Assembly: GCA_947573135.1 (NCBI GenBank)
Contig: CANPDU010000009.1
Coordinates: forward strand, 1 to 64,000
Length of the DNA: 64,000 nt
Source: an uncultured Bacteroidales bacterium
GTDB taxonomy: Bacteria > Bacteroidota > Bacteroidia > Bacteroidales > Muribaculaceae
Direction of reading: 5' to 3'
The position numbers were made by a program, and so were the translations under genes. How positions within the stretch are numbered: the stretch's first letter is position 1; each line of letters begins with the position of its first letter. Of this stretch, positions 28,167-36,506 are shown in pieces. Under the pieces are notes generated by a model that was given only the letters and a program-made list of their open reading frames with translations, did not search any database and was not told the origin of the DNA.

Positions 28167-28283
28167 ATAAAATTCCGTATCAATCGCAAAAGAGAGCCGG
28201 GGAGGAGGCCGATGTCTGATGGCTTTTTCGGGAGAGGTCGCAGACATCGGCTGAAAATGCCATAATAAGCTACGGAATTTTAT
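28167..28283. repeat. Nested inverted repeats upstream of the relaxase (possible oriT)
   Basis: Outer arms ATAAAATTCCGTA (28167-28179) and its complement (28271-28283) are perfect over 13 bases. Inner arms GCCGATGTCTG (28208-28218) and CAGACATCGGC (28241-28251) are perfect over 11. The right outer arm overlaps the 3' end of the primase-like gene. Position just before a mob gene suggests oriT; a regulatory hairpin is the alternative. Confidence 0.5.
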
Positions 28284-29289
28284 TACTAAAATCCTCCCTA
28301 CATTCAGCAAGCTGACCGGCCCGGTCGACAGCTCCTACAATGGGGTTATTCCGTCTTGCCGCGTCCAAGAGGAAGTCGGCGATGTCAAGTTTGGCGGCTC
28401 TCTGCTCCGGTGTTGCCATGTCGGATATGGCAGTCACAATCCCGACAGTCGGCGTAATTGTGCGTAGCATTGTCAATTTGTCGCGCCAACGGTCTTCGGC
28501 ATCAAGGTCGGGCACTAGCCACACTTCCCTGCCTTTCAGAACTTGCGAAGCCGTCTGATTGAGGCATCCGCAACATCCGCCACTCGCCAGCCACAGGTAC
28601 TGCGGATAATAGTGAGAAGCGATTATCGCTGACTTCTCGGACTCCACGATCATGACCTTTGAATCGGGATAGACTGAAAGCAGATGCTCTCCGAAGAAGC
28701 ATTGCACAAGGTTGAAGTCGTCGGGATTGTCAACCATTGATTTCATACGGTGCGCCCACATGAAGTTTACCAATCCATCTTCCTTTATGCGGTGCCCGTC
28801 GTTGCCGTATCGCATTATCTTTCCTGTGCGGACACCACCGTTGACATCCACTTGCCAGAAGACTGCCGCATCGTTCATCCGGGTGGTTGCACCGACATTA
28901 TATAATCGGAACAGTCGCATGGTTTCGTCATTACCCCATAGTGAGCTGTGAAATCGGAACAGAGCTGAAGACTGACAACGATTCATGGATTCAACCATCC
29001 GGCTACGCACTATGAATGATGGTTGGGAGGGTAGTTCATTGATGTGTAAACTCACCGGTTGATGGAATGAAAAATCATTCAGCCAGGGATGGTCACGGAA
29101 GTAGTCGGATGGTGTGTAGTGGTATCCGCATCTGAATATCCGGTCACATTTGCCCACATGATCGGCAAGAAATCGCCCCGTCTGTGTGTCAACATATCGC
29201 ACAAGTTTCTTCTGCCGTCCGCAGGCAGGACATGTCACTTTGATGCGAGGACGGGAGTTGTCAAGCCGGTATCTGTACTCATTAGTCAT
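28270..29289 (-). CDS. Zinc-ribbon / Toprim-like primase-type protein (DUF6371-like)
   Basis: 339 residues from the ATG at 29289; an in-frame ATG at 29343 would add 18 residues, but MTNEYRYRL is the usual family start. A zinc ribbon CPACGRQKKLVRYVD...KCDRIFRCGYH (about 18-55) is followed by a Toprim-like core with KVMIVESEKSAII (about 205) and EVWLVPDLDAEDRW (about 250). Such proteins occur next to AAA ATPases in Bacteroidetes mobilizable elements and probably prime or support replication of the excised DNA. It ends inside the outer arm of the nested inverted repeat. Confidence 0.7.
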   Translation of the reverse strand: MTNEYRYRLDNSRPRIKVTCPACGRQKKLVRYVDTQTGRFLADHVGKCDRIFRCGYHYTPSDYFRDHPWLNDFSFHQPVSLHINELPSQPSFIVRSRMVESMNRCQSSALFRFHSSLWGNDETMRLFRLYNVGATTRMNDAAVFWQVDVNGGVRTGKIMRYGNDGHRIKEDGLVNFMWAHRMKSMVDNPDDFNLVQCFFGEHLLSVYPDSKVMIVESEKSAIIASHYYPQYLWLASGGCCGCLNQTASQVLKGREVWLVPDLDAEDRWRDKLTMLRTITPTVGIVTAISDMATPEQRAAKLDIADFLLDAARRNNPIVGAVDRAGQLAECREDFSNKIP

Positions 29290-29356
29290 TGTAAGGCGAA
29301 TTTTGGTTGAGTGAGGTGTCGTGTATATATAGGCTCGCTTCATCCAACTAACTTTT

Positions 29357-30490
29357 TCAATAGTAAAAGTCCTGAAGATAGCGGTACGGATTGCCCTTCT
29401 TCTTGCCTTTGTCCACCTGCTCGATCATCCGTTTGTTCTTCAAAAAGGTTATCAGAATCTTGAGCTTGTAATCGCTGAGTTCGATGTCTTCCTCGGCGTA
29501 TGCGTCACGGAGCGCGTCCATCAGTTCCCCATGTCGGAGCAGTGTATCCGGATTTGGAAACGCCGAATCAAGCGCACTACGGTGAGTATCCTCGGTTATG
29601 TCGTGATATGGGTCCCATGCCTCGTTGCCTTTGGCTTCGGGTGTCGGCACATAGTCCTTGATAAGTTCGGGCAAAGCCTCGGTGTTAATTCGAAAGGCAA
29701 ACGAAGGGAAAGAGATATCCCGGATATAGACCGCCTCGACGGTGCTGATGGCATCATCGTTCTTGTCCTTCTCGACACGGAGAACGGTTTCGGACTTGTT
29801 GTTGATTTCGGTTCCGATATGTCCGCGTGCGTTCTCATCGCTCTTGTTTTGGTGAATGATGGTGTGGGTGTGTAGATTGTATTCTTCTGTCCACTTCATC
29901 AGATAGTTGACTATAAGAGTAGCTTCGCGCGGACTGTTGATGTCAAGCATAAGGTCGCGGATGCCGTCGATGATTACCAACCCGACAGCCGGGGTGTTCC
30001 GAATCTTATGGTCAATCATGCCGATGCGGTCTTCCACGGAATATTTACGGAGAGCGTAATATTTTATGCGCTGCTTGATTTCCGCGTTGCTCCTGTGGGT
30101 CAGTCGAGCGATACGCTTGAATACACGGAAGGCGTGATATTTGCTCTGCTCGGTGTCAAAGTATAGGATACCGTTCTGGTCCAACGGCATGTTGCCACGA
30201 TAATTCAGAATCGTGGAATTGGTCATGGCAGCTGCTGTCATCGCCGACACATTAAAGGTCTTCTTACCTTTGGGCTTACCAATCGAGGCACTGAAATTGC
30301 CGAAGGTACAGGCAGGTGAATCGCCTATATAAATGGCAACCGGCGGCGGTGATACCTCCTTGTCGATGTCAAGTTGTGCCTCATTGCATAACCTCTCGTA
30401 GCGCACAGCCGCTGCATCAGGTGCCTGCAGCCCGGCACCGCTTTCGACTTCGGCGATGAAACCGCCGAGTGGGTCATTCATTGCGTTCAT
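29357..30490 (-). CDS. RepA/DnaB-like AAA ATPase
   Basis: 377 residues. A Walker A-like loop SIGKPKGKKTF (about 63-73) and Walker B VGLVIIDGIRDL (about 175-186) are followed by HTHTIIHQNKSDENARGHIGTEI, the sensor/arginine region typical of RecA-fold replicative helicase-like ATPases (AAA_25). The C-terminus (about 290-375) looks like a winged helix. Probably a replication initiator or helicase for the circular form of the element. Its start overlaps the upstream HTH gene stop by 4 bases; the primase-like gene follows 67 bases downstream. Confidence 0.8.
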   Translation of the reverse strand: MNAMNDPLGGFIAEVESGAGLQAPDAAAVRYERLCNEAQLDIDKEVSPPPVAIYIGDSPACTFGNFSASIGKPKGKKTFNVSAMTAAAMTNSTILNYRGNMPLDQNGILYFDTEQSKYHAFRVFKRIARLTHRSNAEIKQRIKYYALRKYSVEDRIGMIDHKIRNTPAVGLVIIDGIRDLMLDINSPREATLIVNYLMKWTEEYNLHTHTIIHQNKSDENARGHIGTEINNKSETVLRVEKDKNDDAISTVEAVYIRDISFPSFAFRINTEALPELIKDYVPTPEAKGNEAWDPYHDITEDTHRSALDSAFPNPDTLLRHGELMDALRDAYAEEDIELSDYKLKILITFLKNKRMIEQVDKGKKKGNPYRYLQDFYY

Positions 30491-30864
30491 AGTTTATGTT
30501 CCTTTCTACCGGCGCAAAATGCTTCGGCATCCGCCTCGATTTCACGGATTGATTTGAGCTGTTCCCCAATCAGCCACTTGTCTATCTCTGACTTCAGAAA
30601 CATGATGCGCTTCCCCTTCTTGTGGAACGGTATGAGATGTGCGCTCGTCCATCCATAGACAGTCTGCGTTGCCGGGCGCGTCGGAAGATATGCGCACAGC
30701 TCTTTAATATCCATCCACACATCCTTGCCGGATGCCGAAGTGTCGCCAAACGATTCAAGTTTGCGATCAAGCTCTTCAACTTTCTCAATCAGATATGCCA
30801 GAGCTTTGGGCACATCCTCGAATTTGATAGTGGTTCTTTCGACCATTATAACAGATATTTGCAT
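30487..30864 (-). CDS. Small helix-turn-helix protein (excisionase-like)
   Basis: 125 residues. A short coiled coil (about 15-40) precedes a helix-turn-helix of the HTH_17 type: VWMDIKELCAYLPTRPATQT followed by VYGWTSAHLIPFHKKGKRIMF. First gene of the minus-strand replication/mobilization unit and coupled to the ATPase by an ATGA overlap. Probably binds the repeats at 30944-31025. An ATG at 30846 (MVERTTIKFED) is an alternative start. Confidence 0.75.
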   Translation of the reverse strand: MQISVIMVERTTIKFEDVPKALAYLIEKVEELDRKLESFGDTSASGKDVWMDIKELCAYLPTRPATQTVYGWTSAHLIPFHKKGKRIMFLKSEIDKWLIGEQLKSIREIEADAEAFCAGRKEHKL

Positions 30865-30943
30865 TGCGCCTCAATATCGAAGCGTTCTGCAAAAGAATAG
30901 CAAAAACCAATGGTGATTCAATGCTGATTCCACCCATACCCAA

Positions 30944-31025
30944 AATCATAACCAAATCATAACTCCCCATAACAATACATAACTATCCCCCAACAACTTA
31001 CATCCTGCATATTCTTTTGGTTATG
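30944..31025. repeat. Helically phased CATAAC repeats plus inverted copy
   Basis: CATAAC begins at 30947, 30958, 30968 and 30978, that is at 11, 10 and 10 bases, one DNA turn each. The first two are within longer copies of AATCATAAC. An inverted copy GTTATGATTG starts at 31020. The block lies just upstream of the HTH-ATPase-primase-relaxase unit. It fits iterons or an operator. Confidence 0.55.
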
Positions 31026-31103
31026 ATTGCCTATTGAGGCCGAAATAGCCCTTGTTAATGATGCCAATCATAGCTAATCACTATCTCCCAATAAATATGA
31101 TTG

Positions 31104-32483
31104 CTATTGGAGTGCAGAGGGCTTTGGTTTTATCCACAAACAAAGCCTAAAAGGATCTTTGACCGTAGTTAAGCCAATATCCGCATCGTCTAATCGCAAA
31201 ACTCTACCCCAATTGCCTGCTTTTATTTGAGGCATTTCTGTATCCCTATTGAATAAACCAAATGCCGCCCCTAAATCGTTAAAAGCGTGTACCAATCTAT
31301 TAACAATAATCTCTATTTCTTGAATAAGCAAAAGTTGGCTTGCAATGTGGTTTTTATAAAGTATTATTACTGTTTCGTCTTTTGACTTACGCTCCAGCAT
31401 ATGATTGAAATATCCAAAGTATTTGTGAGTAGAGACCAACTGAGTTAAAATGTAGGGCGCAGATGTTTCTTCCTTCACTACCTTTCGTTGTTGATAATCA
31501 TTACGAATTTCTTCAAGGAATACATACGCAGATTTTTGGTTGTTTTTTATGGCTTCGTCAAATTTCGTAATAAATTCATCTATTGAATATATCTTGGTCT
31601 CAAAATTAAATAGGTTGTATAACGTTTTACTTTTTCTAATTATACCAACATCATCACTGACAAAACAATCACAATATGAACCGAAGAAACTATGCATACA
31701 ATCCGTCTGCATATTGCGAAACTTTACTTTTTTTCGCGCCTCTCTGCTAACGCCAAGTAAATCAAGAAGCATATAAGATATGTAATACACAGTGGATGCA
31801 TCAGATGTCGGAAGCCCAACCTGATTTATAGTCGCCTTTATTGTTTCAATGAAAGATAAGCCTAATGGAGATGATGCTAATTGATTATTGAAAATACTTT
31901 CGCAATCCGTTGTTATTAATGCTGGATTATAGTTCTTGATGGCATTGTCTCTTATTTGCTTATATGAGTTTTTATTATCATAAAAATTCTCTTTTACAAA
32001 TTTCACAAATGAAGTAAACGATGCTTTATCTATTTGTACTTCATTTGAGCATATTGGGGCTCTTTTCTTTAGCCAATCAAATTCCAATTGTCCGGTCAAA
32101 TCTTTGTACGAGATATCCATAATATTATTTATGACCTCTCGTTGTTCTTTTGTGATTTGCGATAAATCAAAATTGTCCAGCCAAGAAAAATCATTGATTG
32201 CCGCTATATTATCAAAAACAGAACGTGGAGTTTCTTTACCTACCATAATATTAGGATTCTCAAAGAAAATATGGTTACCATCTACGATAGTTTGCATTAA
32301 ATCCATTTCCTCATATTTAATATCGGTCATATCTTGTTGAAGATCGAATAAATGAGCATTTGAATACAGGAAAATAAACTCGTCACGATGAGACAATATC
32401 TTCTCACGCAAAACACGATATTTTTCTTCTTGCGCGTTAAACAGATGACTAAAAAGCTGTTTATCAAAATATATTGTAACCAT
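31104..32483 (-). CDS. PIN-like domain protein, divergent to the type I restriction operon
   Basis: 459 residues, family not firmly recognised. It opens MVTIYFDKQLFSHLF, like the first strand of a PIN nuclease with Asp at 7; further acidic residues lie at 47 and 51 (HLFDLQQD). About residues 260-290 read TDCMHSFFGSYCDCFVSDDVG, the usual PIN fourth motif in which a protein is placed in a compartmented fold with Asp261, Asp272 and Asp277/278. The middle and C-terminal helical parts are unassigned. The local base composition is AT-rich compared with hsdM. A toxic RNase or abortive-infection role is inferred. Confidence 0.5.
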   Translation of the reverse strand: MVTIYFDKQLFSHLFNAQEEKYRVLREKILSHRDEFIFLYSNAHLFDLQQDMTDIKYEEMDLMQTIVDGNHIFFENPNIMVGKETPRSVFDNIAAINDFSWLDNFDLSQITKEQREVINNIMDISYKDLTGQLEFDWLKKRAPICSNEVQIDKASFTSFVKFVKENFYDNKNSYKQIRDNAIKNYNPALITTDCESIFNNQLASSPLGLSFIETIKATINQVGLPTSDASTVYYISYMLLDLLGVSREARKKVKFRNMQTDCMHSFFGSYCDCFVSDDVGIIRKSKTLYNLFNFETKIYSIDEFITKFDEAIKNNQKSAYVFLEEIRNDYQQRKVVKEETSAPYILTQLVSTHKYFGYFNHMLERKSKDETVIILYKNHIASQLLLIQEIEIIVNRLVHAFNDLGAAFGLFNRDTEMPQIKAGNWGRVLRLDDADIGLTTVKDPFRLCLWIKPKPSALQ

Positions 32484-32861
32484 GCTTATTGAATTTATTT
32501 ATCTTACAACTTATTGTTTCTCTATCAGAATCGCTTTCTTATGCCGGAGAGTTTCTTCTGCTGTACTACAAAGTTAACCAAACTTTCAAAGCGAACATCA
32601 TCGAAATACTGATTTTATCATATGATTTGTCTTTCAGTGCGTAAAATCAGTCCTAAAACATAATCCTTTTGGTTTGATTATTGCGCGCATTCCATTGATA
32701 CATCAAAAATTATTTGTAATTTTGTAATTGTGGATAGTAATGCCAATCTGAAAACGGCCAAATAATTATTGCAAAAAATGGCGAAAGCCGACAACTTTGG
32801 AACTCAACATAGTCATTACAGGCTTTGGCCAGCCTTCAGATGCTGTATTTGAGTCCCGTTT
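32484..32861. other. Divergent promoter region, PIN-like gene / hsdM
   Basis: 378 bases without a gene. On the minus strand TAACTTTG occurs at 32576-32569 (reads CAAAGTTA on plus). On the plus strand TAATTTTG (32717-32724) has TTG at 32695-32697, 19 bases upstream, a good -33/-7 pair for hsdM. The leader of hsdM would be about 140 bases. Nothing else is evident. Confidence 0.55.
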
Positions 32862-32867
32862 TTGTAT

Positions 32868-35201
32868 ATGGATAACGTTCACAGTCAGACTGTATCACTA
32901 ATATGGAACATCGCCGACGATGTGCTGCGCGATGTCTTCGTTCGCGGCCAGTACCGCGACGTAATTCTCCCTATGGTCGTTTTGCGTCGCCTTGATGCGC
33001 TTCTCGAACCGACCAAAGAGGCTGTTGATGCGCAAGTCACCCAGGACAAGGAGCTTGGCCTTGACCCCGACGAATACGCCATCAACGAAGTCACCGGACT
33101 GTCCTTTTATAATACAAGCCGATGGACGCTGTCTCGACTAAAAAGTCAGGCCACAGGAGATAATGATATACTCCTGACCAACTTTACAGAATATCTGCTC
33201 GGTTTCAGCCATAACGTTCAAGACGTTCTCAACAAGTTTGAGTTCTTTACCAAAGCGCGCAAACTTGCCGACCGCGACTGTCTGCTCTCACTCATTGAGA
33301 AGATTACCGACCCATATATCAACCTTACCGATAAGCCCGCCAAAGACCCCAACGGTCTGCCGCTTCCTGCTGTCTCAAACTTCGATATGGGTACAATCTT
33401 CGAGGAACTGCTTCGTCGCTTCAATGAAGAAAACAACGAGGAAGCTGGTGAACACTTCACGCCCCGCGATGTGATTCACCTCCTTTCCCAGATTGTATTT
33501 GACCCGGTCATTGACAATCTACCGCCGGTGGTGCAGATTTATGACCCAGCTTGCGGCTCCGGCGGTATGCTCACCGAGTCAAGCGAATACCTTATCTCCA
33601 AAGGCGTTGACTCAAATTCGATAGTTATTGCCGGTACGGAGATAAACCCCGAAACCTATGCTATCTGCAAGTCGGATCTCATTATCAAAAGCGTCAACCC
33701 CGACGGCATTTATTGCGGCAATACCATCACCGAGAACCATTTCGCTGACCGCACTTTTGGCTACATGATAACCAACCCGCCTTACGGCAAGTCGTGGAAA
33801 GAGCATAAAAAGCTTATATATCACGAAAAAGAACTGCTTGACGAACGTTTCCGCAAATGGCTCATCAACTTCGCCGGTGAGGTTGAGCAGCTTGACTGCT
33901 GTCCGCGAACCTCCGACGGTCAGCTCCTTTTCGTACTTGAGATGATTGATAGGATGAAGCCGCTCGACATGCAGCCGCAGGGCACCCGCATCGCTTCCAT
34001 TCACAACGGCTCGTCGCTCTTCACCGGCGATGCCGGGCAAGCCGAAAGCAACATACGCCGTTACCTGCTGGAGAATGACCTTGTCGAGGCCATCATCCAG
34101 CTGCCTAACAACATCTTCTACAACACAGGTATTTCAACCTACTGCTGGATTATCACCAACAATAAGGAAGACCGCCGTCGCGGCATGATACAACTTATCG
34201 ACGCTTCGCAAGCCTACGAAAAGTTGCGCAAGAACCAGGGCAACCGCAACTGTACCATCGAGCCGTACCGTCAGACCATCTACGACGTGTATTGCTCCTT
34301 CGTCGAATGTAACCCCACCGATGATGCGCCCATCGCCTCGAAAATATTCCCTGTCGACGAGTTCCGCTACTACTCTGTAACCATCGATCGGCCGCTTCGC
34401 CTTCGCGCCCAATTCAGTGCTCAGGCTATCGACGACATGCTGTTTGACCCGAAACAGGACGAACTGACACGCTGGCTTTACGGCAAATACGGCGACCGCG
34501 TATTCACCGTCCTCACTTCCGAGGTTCAGGACATACGCGAATACCTCCAGGATCAGGAAATCAAAATAACTGACAAGAATTTCCGTAAACTCATCGACCC
34601 GACGGCATGGAAAGAGCGTCGGGAACTTCAACACATAGCCAATCTGCTTGCCCGCGAAATCGGCTCCGGCGTGTTTATGGACTACAACGAGTTTTTCGAC
34701 CTTGCTGTCGAAACCGCAAAACGCCTGGACCTCAAAATCAGCAAGACCGACCTCGATAAGAAGATTTGTCGCATAATGACTGTTTCCGACCCCGAAGCCG
34801 CTCCGGTCATATCCAAAACTGTTAAGCCGACTGCAAAAGATGTTACTTCGGTTGTCGATATATTCGGTGTGGACCCCGCCGCCTTCGCCGACTATGGCCT
34901 TTACCCTATGTCAAAAGGCAAAGACCTGATTATCTATGAAACCGACTCCGAACTGCGCGACTCCGAAAAGATTCCCGTCGGCGAGAACATCCACGAATAT
35001 TTCCTGCGCGAAGTCAAACCCTACGCTCTCGATGCCTGGATTAACCTCCCCGTTACCAAAATCGGCTGCGAGATTTCCTTCAACAAATATTTCTACGAGC
35101 CTAAAACGCTACGCTCGCTCGAAGAAAACGAGGCTGACATTCTCGCACTCGACGCAGAAAGTCAGAACCTAATCCGTTCACTCCTTAACCTCGCTGAGTA
35201 A
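32868..35201 (+). CDS. hsdM: Type I restriction-modification methyltransferase subunit
   Basis: 777 residues from ATG 32868 (a TTG two codons upstream is less likely). An N-terminal HsdM helical domain leads to the adenine methylase core: HFTPRDVIHLL, motif I DPACGSGGML (about 225) and the catalytic NPPYG (about 303). The protein is longer than the usual 500-residue HsdM because of a C-terminal extension of about 250 residues with a charged helical region. With HsdS it methylates adenines in the host recognition site. Its stop overlaps the hsdS start (TAATG), so expression is coupled. Confidence 0.95.
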   Translation: MDNVHSQTVSLIWNIADDVLRDVFVRGQYRDVILPMVVLRRLDALLEPTKEAVDAQVTQDKELGLDPDEYAINEVTGLSFYNTSRWTLSRLKSQATGDNDILLTNFTEYLLGFSHNVQDVLNKFEFFTKARKLADRDCLLSLIEKITDPYINLTDKPAKDPNGLPLPAVSNFDMGTIFEELLRRFNEENNEEAGEHFTPRDVIHLLSQIVFDPVIDNLPPVVQIYDPACGSGGMLTESSEYLISKGVDSNSIVIAGTEINPETYAICKSDLIIKSVNPDGIYCGNTITENHFADRTFGYMITNPPYGKSWKEHKKLIYHEKELLDERFRKWLINFAGEVEQLDCCPRTSDGQLLFVLEMIDRMKPLDMQPQGTRIASIHNGSSLFTGDAGQAESNIRRYLLENDLVEAIIQLPNNIFYNTGISTYCWIITNNKEDRRRGMIQLIDASQAYEKLRKNQGNRNCTIEPYRQTIYDVYCSFVECNPTDDAPIASKIFPVDEFRYYSVTIDRPLRLRAQFSAQAIDDMLFDPKQDELTRWLYGKYGDRVFTVLTSEVQDIREYLQDQEIKITDKNFRKLIDPTAWKERRELQHIANLLAREIGSGVFMDYNEFFDLAVETAKRLDLKISKTDLDKKICRIMTVSDPEAAPVISKTVKPTAKDVTSVVDIFGVDPAAFADYGLYPMSKGKDLIIYETDSELRDSEKIPVGENIHEYFLREVKPYALDAWINLPVTKIGCEISFNKYFYEPKTLRSLEENEADILALDAESQNLIRSLLNLAE

Positions 35202-36499
35202 TGGCAACCTACGAAAGCTATAAAGACAGCGGCGTAAAGTGGATAGGACAAATACCGAGCCATTGGGAGGTCAAGAAACTTCGCGCTTTCTTTTCTGAGG
35301 TATGCGATGTTAATTCAGCATTAAAAGTTCGTAATCAGCTTCAGTTTAAGTACGGAACTATCGTACCAAAGCCCGATAGTGGTATCGATGAAACTGTCCT
35401 CAAAACTATATCCAAATATACAGTCGTATATCCCGGCGATATAATTATCAACGGTCTCAACTTAAACTATGACTTTATTTCTTTTCGTGTAGGAAAGGTC
35501 AATGAGAGCGGAGTAATAACGTCGGCATACATAGCGATGCGTCCTAACAGCGGTCTTTCACCAAAGTTTTATGAATATATGCTGAAAGCTATGGACGCGA
35601 AAAAGGTATTTCACGGTTTTGGCACTGGCATACGGTCAACCTTATCTTTCAAAGAATTAAAGCACAAGCTGCTTCCTCTTGTTCCTCTCGAAGAACAGGA
35701 GGCGATTGTGGCATACTTGGATAAGGTTATGGCGGAGATAGACCGTGCTATCGAGGCGCAGCAAAAGATGATTGATGCACTCAACGAGCGCAAGCAAATT
35801 ATCATCACTCGTGCCGTAACCCGTGGCCTCAACCCCGATGCGCCGCTCCGCGACTCCGGCATCGACTGGCTCGGCCAAATCCCCGAACATTGGAAAGTTA
35901 TGAAACTCGGTTCATTAGGTGTTACATCTAATGGAATCAGTAATGATGCATCATATTTCGGAGAAGGATATCCTTTTGTTTCTTATAGCGATGTATATAA
36001 AAATTTCAGTTTGCCTAATGAAATTAGGCAACTTGCTAAATCAAGTGAACGAGACCAAATGTTTTTTTCGGTTAAGCGAGGGGATGTCTTCTTTACAAGA
36101 ACTTCTGAAACAGTAGATGAAATAGGATTTTCAAGTGTTTGCTTAAAGACGATCCCACAAGCTGTATTCGCTGGCTTCCTAATTAGATTCAGACCAATAG
36201 AGAATATTATAGTGCCTGAGTTCTCTAAATTCTACTTTAGAGCATCGTGCCATCGTAATTATTTCGTAAAAGAAATGAACTTGGTTACTCGTGCGTCATT
36301 AAGTCAGCAATTACTAAAAGGATTGACAGTATTGCTACCTCCTAAGTCGGAACAAATTTCAATTTCAGATTACTTAAATTTTAAGATAACAAGTTTAGAT
36401 AATTACATTGAAACTTGCAAAAAAATGATTTCCTTGCTTCAGGAGCGCAAACAAGTCATAATTAACGAAGTAGTAACCGGCAAAAAGAAAGTTATTTGA
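35201..36499 (+). CDS. hsdS: Type I restriction-modification specificity subunit
   Basis: 432 residues. Two target-recognition domains, each opening with the same signature: GVKWIGQIPSHWEVKKL (about 9) and GIDWLGQIPEHWKVMKL (about 223). The central and C-terminal conserved helices, which act as spacers, contain DALNERKQIIITRAVTRG and SLLQERKQVIINEVVTGK. It chooses the bipartite DNA site for both methylation and cleavage. The first half is richer in GC than the second recognition domain, which is AT-rich, as expected when recognition domains are exchanged. No second hsdS copy is present to permit inversion. Confidence 0.94.
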   Translation: MATYESYKDSGVKWIGQIPSHWEVKKLRAFFSEVCDVNSALKVRNQLQFKYGTIVPKPDSGIDETVLKTISKYTVVYPGDIIINGLNLNYDFISFRVGKVNESGVITSAYIAMRPNSGLSPKFYEYMLKAMDAKKVFHGFGTGIRSTLSFKELKHKLLPLVPLEEQEAIVAYLDKVMAEIDRAIEAQQKMIDALNERKQIIITRAVTRGLNPDAPLRDSGIDWLGQIPEHWKVMKLGSLGVTSNGISNDASYFGEGYPFVSYSDVYKNFSLPNEIRQLAKSSERDQMFFSVKRGDVFFTRTSETVDEIGFSSVCLKTIPQAVFAGFLIRFRPIENIIVPEFSKFYFRASCHRNYFVKEMNLVTRASLSQQLLKGLTVLLPPKSEQISISDYLNFKITSLDNYIETCKKMISLLQERKQVIINEVVTGKKKVI

Positions 36500-36506
36500 A
36501 AGAACT

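Noticed and set aside
35201..36499. Phase-variable hsdS by inversion
   Set aside because: Only one hsdS is present, with no second recognition-domain cassette or inverted repeats beside it; the recombinase adjoins the element end instead.
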